Assembly: GCA_905220665.1 (NCBI GenBank)
Contig: CAJNAR010000180.1
Location: 356,307 to 420,306 of the forward strand
Source: Albugo candida
Lineage: Eukaryota; Oomycota; Peronosporomycetes; Albuginales; Albuginaceae
DNA: 64,000 bases
Direction: 5' to 3'
This document shows positions 1 to 13,045 of the stretch, piece by piece. The notes under the pieces are model-generated. The model saw only the letters and a list, made by a program, of their open reading frames with translations. It was not told the origin of the DNA and did no database searches. Position 1 is the first letter of the stretch, and each line of letters opens with the position of its first letter. The position numbers were made by a program, and so were the translations under genes.

Positions 1-2129
1 CGGTGGTACATGTGGTACTGTCGTTGCTTCGTCACAGGGTGACTCAAAGGCAACTGCAAGTGTGGACGACACTAAAATTCCCACTTTGGCTGACCTTATA
101 AAGTCACAGGAGTCCTTACGTAAGGACCAGGCTAGAGCTCGGGCGAAATTTCGCGTGGAGCTCGCAAAGCCGAAAGCCTCGGATATCGAGGCTATACTGC
201 AGCTATATGCTGATGGGGAACACCCGGATTGGTCTGTTTTATCTGCGAAATTGGAAGCAGCAAGACCTTTCCAAATCCGGAAAGCAAGCTTCCCAATGGT
301 GTTGGAGACGGGCCAGTCCTTGACCCGTACTCCAAATGGGAAAATTCTAACATCCCTGATGCGAGACCACGGCAATCCGGTCTTTGAAAGCCTATTGGAG
401 AGCCGATCAATTGCTCAGGTGTCGAATATTCCTGGGGAAACATCAGGGTGATGGTCACCACTGCGGATGCCTGCCAACAGTTGGAGTGTCAGCCGGTGAC
501 TATCCTTGGGGAAAAGTACTTTTTTCGGGAGTTTGATATTCTCGAAACGAAGTACTACCTCGACGTTTTCGGAGTAGGCGTGGAGAAGGAGCGTAACAAC
601 ATACTCCGCTCTTCACCAACTTGGATGTCAAGTGGTGTATGACGCCTTTCGCGAGACGATTCCCACTAAGGAAGTGGTGATGTCGACTTGGCGAGTTTAC
701 TTTGGTTGTTTGACGTGTCCCCAACAACTGGTTAGAGTTGGTAAAGTGATTGAACAAATCGTTTACAGCAAAGAACTTTACCCAGTGAGGGGAAAGAATG
801 CTCCTATCCCAACAGAACGACCACGTTTTGGTCAACGTGGTCCTTATTGCTTGGATTAGGGTGATACAGCAGCCACGGGAGCACGGCAACAACAAAGCAA
901 AGCCAATATTCAAAAACAACGCCCAAATCAATCTGCGACTCAGATTCACAATAGACAAAAATAAAAAATGAACCAGAAACATACAACCGAACCAGTGGCA
1001 CTCGTGGTGGCACCACAACAGGTAGTGAATCCAGTTCTGAGTCAAGAATTGGAGGCGAGGAAACCTGAACGGAAGCTCTCCGATCAAATCTTGTTGGAGC
1101 TCAACACTCCCCCCACTATCACACCACCAGGATCAACAGCCTTATTGCAACCCACTCCTCCCATCCTCCAACTGACCAGTCAGTCATACTCACAACCGCG
1201 GGTTGAGCGGGATAGGGATGTATCCATGAAGTTGGCATGGACGAGTGGAAAACATAACCAGATGGAGCCGTTCGAACAAATGGTCTCCAAAGCACCACCT
1301 CTTGCGCTGCCAAAGTTAGCCACAAGTAACTATTTTTCCGTGCTGGCAACTATGGAGGTGGAGATCGAAGAAGTAAAAGCGGTTGCCAATCCGGAGTATG
1401 GTAATCGCGTTCAAATCATCCCCGTGAAAGCACGGATGCCAAAAGAGGTGGCCACCTTGAAAGAGGCGGCACACTTTATCAGAAACGGAAGACAACAATC
1501 GAGAAATCGGAGAGATCAACCCGATTGGTGAAATAGGGGAGCAAATGGAAATCGATTCCAAAAATGCCCTTCACTCGATCCGACCAGACAAGTTGTTCCA
1601 AGCGGATGCTTGCATCCCTCATGTGCGAAAGCTAATCCAGTTCTGCACTAATCCGGATAAAATCATCCGAGCGGCACTTGATCATCCGATCGCGATGAAT
1701 GGGGTGCTACTCGCGTGTATGGAGTCGAATGATAAAGCGTTGGATGAAGTGGCGCATTTACTCATGATAAATCGCGTTTTTGCAACACACAATCTCGGCG
1801 AAGATGTTACGTTTGCGACACGATGGAGTCGCCACGTTGGTGGAAAAGTTCCCTCCAAGCGATCTGTACTGTTCGAGAAAGTAATGTCATGGCTGACGTC
1901 AGTGCCGGACATAGTTATCGGTTTGACTCGAGCAACGAAAGCTCTCGCGTTGTTGGAACTTTTATTCATGTGTACTGCTCCAACATTCTACACAAACGAT
2001 AACTGGATCCAATATCTCACCGATGGACCAGTGATCTGGATTCCGGGTCATCATTGTCGTTTACTTCCAACCAATGTGATCATATCCTTCTTCCGCTTCG
2101 ACGTTGTCATAAAGTGTTGGTCTCAATGA
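1..2129 (+). pseudogene. LINE ORF1 region, frameshifted
   Basis: Open stretches at 62-451, 448-642, 632-859, 968-1531 and 1545-2129 lie in different frames and match the corresponding pieces of copy 2. The product would be an ORF1-type protein with a charged N-terminal part (DLIKSQESLRKDQARARAKF), a middle part containing PVRGKNAP and RFGQRGPYCLDL, and a proline- and glutamine-rich linker. I see no CCHC knuckle. About 1388-1795 is absent from copy 2, so this copy preserves a segment deleted there. The assignment rests on its position before the endonuclease and conservation between the two copies. Confidence 0.75.
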
Positions 2130-2328
2130 TTTGGAGGTAGATGGCGTGGACTTCTCCATGGTGACATTGCTGAGCTTTCCGTCAATCTCAGCTTTTTCCC
2201 AGAGGAACATACAACACTTCACCTCTCACAACAAGATGGTGAAACGAGGTTGATTTCTGGTCCACTTCCGCTTAAATACAAAGGTCACCTCGATTATTTC
2301 AACGTGGAACAATGTCTCAGCACTCACG

Positions 2329-5300
2329 GTGAATGTTAATGGAATTCATAAAAATGGTCATCTTTTTATCGACCACATCCTATCACAACACTCCATTTGT
2401 TGCGTTCAAGAGACCAAGTTTCACGATCACAACCAGCTGGACTCCTTTCAGTTTCAATTATCCTCAAAAATGCAGCACACAATGTTTGTCAATGACCACA
2501 ACAGTGCTTTTCTCAAAACCACAGTGGCGGCGTCATGACAATCCTTCGTTCAGACTTTCCCGGTTATATAACAGCTGAAGAACTCACCGATCGAAGCATT
2601 TGAGATCGTTATGTGGTTTTGCGTCTTATCATTCACGATGCACCGGTGTATATTCACAATGTATATGCACCGTTCAAGGCCGAGAAACGAGTGGGTTTTT
2701 ATGAGTTATTGCTTTCAAACACTTTCGAATCGACCGCAACACATATCGGTTTTGGTGATTTTAACACACCACTCGATCCAGCTATCGATGCTTCGAGTGG
2801 AACAATCCGGCACGAAGCAAGTCGATTAGCGTGTTTGGAATGGCTTTCACAGTTGGGTGTGGTAGACGCTTGGCGAATCCAACATCCAACTGAAAAAGTA
2901 TTTACAGGACCATTACCGCGCAAGAATCGACTTGATTATATCTGCATGTCGGAAGAGCTATTCAACATGGTATACAAAACCTCTGAGTATTTTCGTCCAC
3001 GACATGCGGGAGATCATCTGGCACAAAAAGTAACTTTTGCAAATCCAACTCAATCTCCGGGTCGAGGATATTGGAAATGTTCATTACGACTATTTGAATA
3101 TCCTAAAGTTGTCGACAAGCGGTTTTGGTGCTCGAATAGTTACGGACAACTTCGAATCCCGGTAAAATGTGGGAAAGTTGGAAGACGAAAATCAAGAAAC
3201 AGCTTCAAAGCATTGAAAAAAAGGTTGCAAAAGATAGCCGACGTGATGTTGAGTCTAGCCAGCGTGTTTTGGAAGTCACAGCGGCTCGATATCGCACTCA
3301 AGATACCAATGAGTCACGGTATTTTTACGAATCGAGTCTCCAACAATTTAAAATTTCAGTCGAAAACAACGCGAAATACAACCAAGATGAAAGCTTCGAC
3401 CATCACGTGAAGCATATGGAGAACTCTTCCAAGCATTTTTTTCGCCCTCCGGATAGTTCTTGTCGTCGCGTGCCGATCGAAAATGTTACAAAAAAATGTG
3501 GTAGCGTGACATCGAACCCGAGGGAGATTATTGACGAATTCAGAGATCATTGGGGTGGTGTCATGGGCTCTGTTTATAGCTCTGAGACCGACTCAAATGT
3601 TCCATGTGCAAGAAAGCAAAAAAAGTTGCTCGATTCGATTCACGTTTCCCTTGCCTCAGCAGAGCAAGACCGTCTCTCAACTCGGTTAAGTACGACCGAG
3701 ATGGCGGAAGCGATCAAGCACATGCGGAGTAGTTCTTCTCCAGGTATGGATGGACTACCAGCTGCATTTTATCAGCTTGATCCGGAAACGTTTGGAGAGT
3801 GTCTGAAGATCGTGTTCGAATATCAGCTGGAAAGTGGAATTTTACTTCGATCACAACGTCACTCAGCAATCACACTTTTATACAAGAAAGGATCACGAGG
3901 TGATCCTGGCAACTATCGACCGATCGCACTACTTTGCGTCGATGTGAAAGTACTTTCAAAAGTGTTGGCGTATCGATTGCAACGTTTTTTGCCAAAATTG
4001 ATCCATCAAGATCAAAAAGCATTTGTGCGTGGAAGGTCAATGCATCATCATATTCGACATCTCACCGACATCCAAGACTTGGTCACTCATCGTGGGGAGG
4101 AAGCTTATGCGACTTTTCTCGACTTTGAGTAGCTTATGATCGAGTCAATTGGACGTACATGTTTCGCGTTTTGGAAAAAATGGGCGTTGGAAAAAGTTTC
4201 ATCGATTGGTTTCGTCTTTTGTACAATAACACAAAGGCGCAGTTGATGATTAATGGAAATATCACACCGTCCATTACACCACAACGTGGAGTGAAACAAG
4301 GTGATCCTCTCTCAGCATTACTTTTTCTGATGACGATCGAACCTTTGGGAAATTTACTTCGTCAACATGAAGAACATGGCATTTGGATTAATGGCACGAC
4401 TGTCGCAACTGGACTATTTTTTGCGGACGATTCGACATTGCTTTCAGAGACACCAAATGGTGTTTTGACGCAACTCGAACTCGTCCAAGTCTATTGCGAT
4501 GGATCGGGTGCGAAACTCAACTTGAGTAAATCATCTTTGCTCTCGTTGAATCGGACCATGCCGTGTCCACGTATTCCCAATTTGACCATAATGGGTCCGG
4601 AGGATTCGGTCAAGTATTTGGGTATTCCGTTCGGCCAGACACCGACTCATTCGATGGTTATTTCAACTCTCGATAAGCGTTTTTACGATGGGTTTGGTGT
4701 ATGGTTTCGACGAGCACGAACTGTCCGTGGTCGACTACTGGTTGCGCAGACGATGATTTTATCACGTTTGTGGCATCACAGGATGCACGTTGGTATACCA
4801 GTAGCGACAATTCGACAGTGGCAATCGATGTTAAATCGATTTGTGCTTGGTCGGAAACACAAAAAAGATTCAAAACATGTTCACCTACTCAGCAAAGAGT
4901 TTTTATATCTTCGCCGACAAGATGGTGGACTACAAGTTCCTTTTTTGGTGGGACGACTAAAGCTANAACGTATTCAGTTCCTTCAACAGTTCGCATCCGA
5001 TGTGTCAACAATTATTCCTGCGAATTGGACAACTGCTTCGACGGAATTATTGCAACTTATCCAACCTTCATTTGGACCACACAAGCCGATGGATATATTC
5101 ACCATCGCACCAAATCGACATGGGAAAATGGTTCAATGGGAGAGCATATCGTCATGGTGGAAACAAGCATTTAGAATGTGGCATCAGATGGATTGGAGCA
5201 TTTTAATATCAGATTTAAATGTTTCACAACGCCGTCAGTACTACATGGAACAACCGATGTGGTTTCACTGCGACCAAAAACTACATTACGAAGCTGCTAC

Positions 5301-6429
5301 TCGTCATCCGAGTACGCAGAACGTTTGGTACAATCTTGGCATGGTGGATGAACCACATCGAACATTTCGAAAAACGTTTGCTACACTTTTCGACGTTCGA
5401 AGTTTGCAAGACTTTTTTCGTGAAAGTGACACATGGCGAACGAAGGAAGATTTCGTCGCCAACTATTACAACGACGAAGAGCTGAACACATCGGATATGT
5501 CTGAAGAAAAGTTGCTGAGTCGATTTTAGAATGAAGTCACTCAGATTCTCCAGCGTATCCACTCGACGATTGGTCTCATCACTTGGATTATACCAACCAC
5601 AAGTGGCAGATCATTTTATGTGGGAGTAAAAAGCAAGGAACGGAAACATTATTTTCCATCTATTCCACGCTCACAACTCTCACGAATCGTCTGGAAACCT
5701 TTCGAACCAACCAAGAGTCATCCGATGTCGACACATTGGTCATCACGGGAGAGATCGGACGCACTGGATTCAGAACGAGTTCGAACTTTTATGGCTACAT
5801 CACGGCATCTTCGAAAACGTGTATTACCAATTTTCGAGTATTTACAGTTTCGTCTCGCCTTTCGGATGTTGCCAGTTCGATCTCGTTTCTGGTTCTTAAA
5901 GGATATTCAGCCCGAAATTTTATTGTGCACGCAGCCTTCGTGTGGGGCAGTGGAATCCGATCAACATCTCTTTCTAGAGTGCGATCACACGGCACAGTTA
6001 TGGAGGGAGTTACTCCCTAGTTGTGATCAGTTTTTCTCCTCTCGACCACGTTGGACGCATATTGCATGTGCAATCGTACCAACACTACGGTCGGATTGGA
6101 AAGACTATTTCGACATTATCTCAGATTTATGGCTTGCATTGCAAGCGGGGACACTGCACTTCGTCTGGATAGATCGGAATCGTCGTTTGTTCGATCATCG
6201 ATCAGCAACTCCGACAGTTCCAGCACGTTCCATCATTTACACCACGATTAGTGCGCACGTTCGGTACTTTCGACGACAGTGTTACGACCAAGAGGAACGC
6301 AGTCGGCTTGCAAAGGTGCTGGATCAACTCGTAAAGCAAGGATCATATGGTGGATTTTTCAGAAGCCGAAGATCATTACTGCGGGTACGGCACAGACGAG
6401 TGGAAATGCTAGTGCAACTCAGATCCTAG
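2329..6429 (+). pseudogene. LINE ORF2: endonuclease, reverse transcriptase and zinc motif, broken
   Basis: The APE endonuclease begins with NVNGIHKNGH (2329) and continues with CCVQETKFHDH, FGDFNTPLDPAID (about 2752), NRLDYICMSEE (about 2925) and AGDHLAQKVTF. The reverse transcriptase shows GMDGLPAAFYQLDPE (about 3748), YKKGSRGDPGNYRPIALL, KAFVRGRSMHHH, RGVKQGDPLSALLFL (about 4288) and the catalytic FFADDSTLL (about 4420). A C-terminal zinc motif, CTQPSC followed by QHLFLEC, lies near 5930-5980. Breaks include frame changes within the endonuclease/RT linker (about 3110-3170), a stop plus frameshift at 4130 where copy 2 reads FEKAYDR, and a stop near 5527. The element cannot make active protein. 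Confidence 0.9.
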
Positions 6430-6734
6430 TCTCAGTTGGCTGATTATGCTCACCGTAGTGTGGCGCACACCAATTTGCAAACCACGGTACTTTTGGACCA
6501 TTTTTACAACTTTACAACTTTACAGCTTTACAGCATTTACAGGCTGGACACAGTCTCGTATTAAGGGTGCTGAGGCTGCTACTACGATACGAGATTCTCA
6601 ACGAGAAGCCATCTTATCAGCTCTCACAGGTATTTCACGAAACGTTTTTTATATGTTTATATGTTATTTAAGATAGCCTAGGCAACTAGAGAAGTCAGTT
6701 AGTCTAATTCTAGTAATATAGGCACCTTCAACTG

Positions 6735-9032
6735 GACCCCCCCTAAGCGCAGCTTTGTGTAATTGCTTAATGAATATTGCCTAATTTCCTCGATTTATTT
6801 GTACTAAATTACGACTCTTTCTATCTCCCGACCGCGGCACACCACTTTCACCCGCTTTACATTAACAAAATGTTTTGCACCGCTCATGTACCCACATCAG
6901 AGAGGGGTTGTGTTGTAAGCTATCATGTTTGTACACCAGTATGTATTTTTGTCTTAGAGTAGTACGGCATACAGTGCATCGTTAAGCAACAACCTGCATA
7001 CAAATACGTTCAAAATTTGAGCGTATCTTACTATTTATTTATTGCTTTCTTACTAATGGGGTTAGACAGAGGTTCTCTATGATAAATGAGCAATAGCATT
7101 GTTGAGAAGAGCTGAAGTTGTAATTTATTCAGCTTAACAAATCGATTGTGTAGCAATCGCGCAGAGTTGTCCTTTTCTAGTCGATTTCATCACGCAGACT
7201 ACATGTTGACTATCTTTTTCCAGCTGAGCAGGACAGAGCCTCCATAGATGAACCGATTTCTGTGGTGATCGTATTCTGTCGCGACATGCTATCCACCACC
7301 TGTACTTACTAAATCTTGTAACTTGCGTACTAAGGGCCATTTTCCTCACCAATTAGGGGCTTTTGAGAGCCTACCTCAGTGTGGAGTGCTTGAAACATAC
7401 GCAATTTTTCATTGTCAAGGATACTTGCTTACAAGCACTTCACACTGACATCGGCTCAGAAAAGCTCCTTTTTGACATGTACCATCATTATCGCTATGCA
7501 TTGTTGAGATCACGCTGCTTATTTTTAGGTAGAGAGACCGGGTCGTTTTGCTGCAAGTTAGGTGACAAGTTAGGTGACAAATGAATCTAATGAAAATTCT
7601 GCATAAACGTGAAATTTGAAGAATTGTAAGCTCGATCTTTTTGCCACTTGCTCTTGCATGTACTTTGAGTGCTGTGCAATATCTAATTCTTCTGATCGCA
7701 TGAAGTCTATGTACAATAGCCATGTTATTTTCAGAGATCGAATCTATCTCGCATATTCGATGTACCAGCTAGTAGATAAGAGGGCAGGTTCCTTGTTCTT
7801 ACTATCCTTGTCACGATCTAGGCCTGGGCTGCACGACAGGTAAAGAAAGACTTCAACGACGATGCCACGGTAGAACAGCAATAACAACATACGGTGCTTT
7901 TGAAAAGCGGCCCTTAATGTTTCACGTAGTCACACTTATATTGAAGCGTATTAAATATGTTGATGTGACTAGATACCACCGGAATTGGGCTCTTAACGCT
8001 TGACGTGACAAGCAACCGCATCCGTTTCGTAGAGTAGGTATATTGTGTCGGAGTTTAATTCGAGAAGAACTCGTATTGATTTATCGTGTCCTGGTAGATC
8101 TTGCCTCAGAGATTGAAAAATGAAGCAATCTGTATCCCACTTTCTTTTCTTTAATGAATGATACATAGCTGTATGACGCCGGACGAGCTGAATAGAAAGT
8201 TTAGGCTTGTATAATTTAAAAGCGTGCGTTAGCGGAAGGGCATTGATACATGTTGGATAACAATCTATGTACAGAAAGAACTTTGATTCCTGACTCAGAG
8301 ACCAAGATATGACCTCATTGCGTCAAAGAGCTATGATTCTCAGAGATGCATGCAAATCGACTATATTTGCTTCACTACTATCACAGCCTCATAAAAAGGA
8401 TATTCTCGTAGCATTGCACAAGTATTTATTAACCTCGAATATGTAAGAACACCCCGTCAAGCGCGGCTGGAGGAAATCGCGTACATCAATGATTACGCAA
8501 TAGGAAGAACAGAGGTGTTCTGGTTACAATGAATTATCGAAGTTTGCTCGAATCAATTTTTGCGCTAAGTTTCAGTGTAGTAGTATTTTGCTTGATTAGC
8601 ATCACCAGCACAAAGATGAGGATACGAGGTGGTCGTCTTTAGTCGCTCAACTAAATCAAGAAACATCACAACAAAGTCAGCTGCTATGAGCGGGCAAAAT
8701 GACACCCTATCGAACACTCCATTATAACAACCTTAGTCAACGCTACGAGTGACAACAAACACTGACACTCGTGTAACGCAGGCGGACATATAGCACACAT
8801 GCCCTCTAAAGTTACCTTATCCTAGGGGTGGATTATTATCGCATTGTACATTCTTCAATTGTTTGTGTGCTTTTCAGATGTTCATATTTTTGGAAGCATA
8901 TAAATAAACCATTACCACGGATATCTAGAGGATAAGACAGCATCTTTGTCGCCGCAGCCTGCTCAGAAGCATCTGAGGCCCTCTATATCGTTTTCTGTAT
9001 GCGAAGAGCGTTTGAGTCCACTTGAATATCGA
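6735..9032. other. No recognisable gene
   Basis: This AT-rich stretch contains only short open frames without family features. A 12-base direct duplication (GTTAGGTGACAA) lies near 7558-7581. I see no tRNA, LTR or transposase motif on either strand. Confidence 0.5.
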
Positions 9033-9230
9033 TTATTGAGCGTGAGGATGAATCTTCCAGCTGGTAATGTCATCCTCCAAGTTGATATCGAGATCCTTGG
9101 CAACCTGAAGCATATCTTTGTTTCTACGGCCACTGATATTGACGACGATGACTTTGGTTTCGTCCAATTCGCTTGCTAGTTCCATGCCAAATGAAACTGC
9201 ATGAGCTATTTCGGGATACTGGAGGGCGCC
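9033..9230 (-). pseudogene. Fragment resembling the C-terminus of tryptophan synthase beta
   Basis: The minus frame reads PEIAHAVSFGMELASELDE and then KVIVVNISGRRNKDMLQVAK. It resembles the C-terminal region of tryptophan synthase beta (the PLP enzyme joining indole and serine), where an ALES-HA segment is followed by a strand and the phosphate-binding SGRGDKD motif. Here GD has become RN. Only about 65 residues are present, starting directly after a transposase-like VRNDASWSGALQ, so this is a fragment rather than a gene. Either a transposon captured host sequence or it inserted beside a decaying gene. The identification is by motif only. Confidence 0.5.
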
Positions 9231-9276
9231 AGACCAGGAAGCGTCATTGCGCACTTTGTTTTGTCAATCTTTATCC

Positions 9277-10560
9277 TCACCAGCTGAATTTCTTTTTGTC
9301 CCATCGCTTCGTCCACGCATCTTTGATTTTGGATAGGATAAAAGATTCAGCGGGTTGCACTAGATGATTCGCGTTTGCTGGGAAAAATCTCGACTCGATG
9401 TTCAGCTCTTGTAGCGCAGCGTTCACCTCCAGTGTTTGACCATGTCCACTGTAGTTGTCGACCCACAGGATTATTTTTCTCTGTCCATTCTTCTTTTTGC
9501 TCACGAACTTTTCCGCGAGCCACTGTGCGAAGGCCGATGAGGTCATAAACCCTTTTTTCGCTCTACGATAGGTCACGCCTGATAATAATCCGGGCACAAC
9601 AAAATAAGACACAGAGTTACATTTGTCAGGGCCGAAATACAAAAAAGTCAAAAATCAAATGGGAAATCATACCAGCAAAGCTGTCGGGAACGCCACACTT
9701 CGGATAGCTCCAGTCTATATTCGAAAATATCATCCTGGACACACCGATTTGTGCTAATGTCCCTCCAGTGACATGCACGATCATTGTCATCTCAGTCGTC
9801 CCTGAAAGGACATCTGCATACCGGATATTTTGCTCTCCTCGTGCACCCAGGGTCCGAAATTATCCATATCGATGATAAAGTGCATTTCGTCCATGTTCTC
9901 CATGTGCGTCTCGGAGAACTCGTCAGACGCCAAACCTCGCTGTACAATGCCTGGATGGAACGCTACCTCCTTTTGATGAGCAGTTCCTTCTGCGAGCTGA
10001 GCCGCTTTTTTGCCTGCTTGTCACCGTTGTACGAAGTTGAAGCGATCCTGGAAGCTCTGGACTCAGCGGTGGTTGAGGCTATCGTACGGTTCCACTTGCG
10101 CCCCCAGGGGCACAAAATGTCGCGCATACACTGGGTGCTCGGAAACGGACAGGAGATGCTTGGTGACGGTGAGTAGCAGCGAGGGCGATACCTTGAGGCC
10201 GGCTTTCGCATACGGTGGAACTCGTCATGCAGCTCATTATGCCGCCAATCGGTCCATTGGGCACGCTTACGGTCACGACCAGGAAGAGACTTCAAGAGCA
10301 CTTTATTCCTGATGCCTGGTTGCACCGCCTGCATGGAGTGGCGATGCGTGGAGCTTTCGCACGCGGCAGCAAAGACGTCACGATTTGCCCACCAACGCGA
10401 CACTTTCATGAAATCCGCAGACGAAGAAGCGGCCTTAAAGCACTCAGGAAATTGGTTGAGAGTTCTTTGGAACAAAACCGCGTGTCTTCCGTATTCGCTG
10501 TTATCATCCATTTTACGACCTTTAGCTTCTCTTGCATGGGGACCACGTGCTGAATTTGGC
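9277..10560 (-). pseudogene. Pogo-like (DDE_1) transposase relic
   Basis: Read on the minus strand from about 10560, an N-terminal part includes SRWWANRDVF and KVLLKSLPGRDRKRAQW. A frameshift follows near 10210. The DDE core contains NMDEMHF-like sequence and, in 9651-9277, ILWVDNYSGHGQTL (second catalytic Asp) followed by FFPANANHLVQPAESF and SKIKDAWTKRWDKKK. This is the DDE_1 pattern of pogo/jerky/CENP-B-like transposases. A stop at 9277 ends the long frame, but VRNDASWSGALQ just downstream in another frame also resembles the transposase tail. I found no terminal inverted repeats. The coding part around 10.1-10.75 kb looks clearly more GC-rich than its surroundings. Confidence 0.8.
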
Positions 10561-11580
10561 GCTTACGCTTTTCGCCACCCGCCAGTGCTCTTGATCGCTT
10601 GTGTCTTGTGGTGGTGCAGTGGCGTGGATGAACGGTGGGTCTTGGAGCGGGGCACGATCAGCGAGAGCAGCGACGCTTTTGCGCTCAGCGAGCGCGCGCG
10701 CTCGCTCCATGGCGGACGATGAGACCAGTTCAGCGGTTTGGATTGGGGTGCGAGTCGGTGTTCATGGCGCTGTGGTGCTCGTTGAAAGCTTTGGATTGCG
10801 TGCCAGTCCTTTAGTTACCACGTGTCACACTGATTTTGCGGGCATATAGTGTTAGTTTTTGGCGACGAGATTGAGACACATAAATAGTGTTACGAGCTCT
10901 AACTTTGGAGCCGTGGAACTCGCTATCTTGAAACACAGCTTAAAGCGATCGAAACTGAAGTGCATTTTTAGACATAGCTTTGTCACTGCTGCACTATGTG
11001 AGACATGTCTCCAGAAAAAAGTGACATCGCCTTAATGGAAAAGTATTTTTCTATTTTGCCGTCGATTTAGTCATCTCTATGTGATAGTGACATCAAATTC
11101 TGATAATTTCATCAGGTCTTTAACAATTTCGAGAATCCATCACTATCCTTTCAAACCATCTATGCAAGGTTTTTAGGCAAAAAATTTCCTTTCAAGTGGT
11201 TCCGTCGGATGTAATCGAAAACGTCCCATTAGCGGTGGAAAAAATGCAGGTGACTACCCAGGAGATATCAACAACAACAGAAAAAGATTCTGAAGAAATC
11301 GAGAGAATTGTGAAGAAACTAAACAACATATATTTGGTTTCTCAGTGACATCCCACTACTCAGGCACTCGGGAAGAATGGTTGCGCTTGCTGGGGTTGTT
11401 TGGTCAAAACATACGAAGGAATGGTTGCTTTGGATAGTTTCAGATCCGATCGAGAAAAAAAGTTTCTCATCTACGTATTCACCAAAAAAATTTATTTGCT
11501 AAAAAGGCGGGCCCGTGCTCTTCTCATTGCGGTGACATCAGAGAAAGCACAGAGTGTAACTTAAAACCCATTCATTCAAT
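10561..11580. other. Spacer with weak coding signal
   Basis: A plus-strand frame near 11209-11348 reads as plausible protein rich in Thr, Glu and Lys (TTQEISTTTEKDSEEIE) and ends in a stop. It may belong with the open frame at 11.58-12.47 kb, but no family is recognisable. Nothing else is supported here. Confidence 0.25.
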
Positions 11581-12473
11581 AAATTTGGCCCCTCCAGAAA
11601 ACGCTTTTGAATAAATGGAGCGAAAAAGACCCGAGAATTCACAGTCTCACAGTCCCACACGGAGAGCCCGGGTTGCTTCCTTGTGCGGCAGTCTCCAAAT
11701 CCAAAGTGCCTTCAATGCTTCCCGGGGGAAGCGGCATGGGATCTGTCACCAGTCACGTTCTTGGTAGAACTATCCAAACACTTGAAGTTGCTGACAACTC
11801 GGAATGCCCTTTCAGAAAAGTTTCTGGCTGCGAAGAAATGGAGCTTATGCCTGGTATTATGTGTGGATTTGAATCCGGGCGCGTAAAAGTGGATTTCGAT
11901 ATAAACTTGGCATTCAGTGAAGAAAATCAAAGCTCACCAATTTCAAATTCGAAGAAGCCCAAACTTGTCCATGTCGCAAAGGTGGTTGTGTTCATGTGGC
12001 ACCTACAACCAGAAGATACAGAAGTATCAGAACTCTACGAATGCTTTTTGTGTCTGACGCGTAAGCGCAAAGTAGCTCTCATCTCTGTGGCCAAGCGATA
12101 CCTATGGATGGTAGTATCTGATCAAGCGAAGCAATTATCGAACCGCGATCAATGCGTCGGAAGGCTGATAGAAGGAGCGGAATTTGCGTATAATCTATTT
12201 CTTCGACAAGTACTATCTCTACATGTAAAGGACTTCTTCGATGTCGCTGGATCAAAAAACAGAATCATGGAACAGATTCATTTCAAGCTAGCGGAAAAAA
12301 CTAAAATTACATTAAACGCGTATACGAATGGTTTGAGAGGGCATGCTTTGAATGGTTTAAACGGAAGCGTGAAAGAGGCGCATTTATCTGCTGTCCTACA
12401 AAATGGTCATATACCCCGACTAATAATCTTTCGACAGGAGCCCAAGTTTCAAACTGCAAAGCAATCGATTTAG
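11581..12473 (+). CDS. Unidentified open frame of about 290 codons
   Basis: This is the longest uninterrupted non-transposon frame in the window. It is open from a stop near 11578 to TAG at about 12471, but has no ATG near its start. The first methionine is at MLPGGSGMG, about 30 codons in, so the frame may be an internal exon or relic. The product has no signal peptide or clear membrane segment. Features include ECPFRKVSGCEE, a YECFLCLTRKRK cysteine and basic stretch, and a Leu-rich C-terminal half. Short similarity between its LWMVVSD and an LWIVSD near 11430 hints at a decayed repeat. I cannot name a family. Confidence 0.3.
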
Positions 12474-13045
12474 CCATAACTGATATAGCCTTGACCAAAC
12501 GTGTTCGCTGATATGCACATATCTCAATGCTCAGCCAGCTTAGTGATAAAAGCACGTATGCCACACTCAAAATCCGCGTATTATGTGTCCACGCATCGCT
12601 TACACCCAGACGACTTTTTTGCCTTTACTTAGGAAGGATGGCACGCCTCAGCCTTTAGCCTGTGCCCATTGGTCACACACGACCCCCAGTGGTGACCCCT
12701 CTGCCCATTGGGCAATTGAAGGCATAGGCTGGCATAGGTTTTCACAGGACAATATACCATACGATACTCGACTCATCACTTAGACAACGTGATATCTCAT
12801 CGAGGTTTTCGCAGATATAGGTGAGCCCTCATACATTGAATAAGGTTTAAGGTGCGAGCATGTCTCCAAAGCTTCAAGAATGTAACGCCATCACAATATG
12901 CTCGAACATCGTTATGACCTACTTTAGGACTAGCAGGATGTTTTCAATGTCAGCAAAGACCCGTAAGAGATTCTGTCTCCAGAAATTGAGATCCTCACCA
13001 TATCCTCTTCGCCTTGTAGCTTAATGAATTCATGTCAATTCCAGT
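12474..13045. other. No recognisable gene
   Basis: Only short shadow frames occur here. The 3' limit of the hAT relic on the minus strand lies somewhere in or next to this stretch. Confidence 0.4.

Larger units (their letters stand above)
1..6734 (+). mobile_element. LINE (non-LTR retrotransposon), copy 1, 5' end cut by window edge
   Basis: An ORF1 region is followed by an APE-type endonuclease, reverse transcriptase and a terminal zinc motif, the usual order of a LINE. Base 1 already lies inside ORF1: copy 2 (27.85-37.1 kb, minus) shows the start missing here. The 3' limit near 6734 is where similarity to copy 2 stops, just after a shared tail containing GGCACCTTCA. No poly(A) tail or target duplication was seen. 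ORF1 and ORF2 are both broken, so this copy is dead. One undetermined base (n) lies at 4966. Confidence 0.93.

Noticed and set aside
500..1087. Long minus-strand open frame of 195 codons within the LINE
   Set aside because: It is antisense to the ORF1 segments conserved in copy 2 and shows no domain.
8571..10840. CAGTGT...ACACTG as inverted ends of the 9-10.5 kb pogo relic
   Set aside because: Similarity stops after six bases, which is expected by chance.
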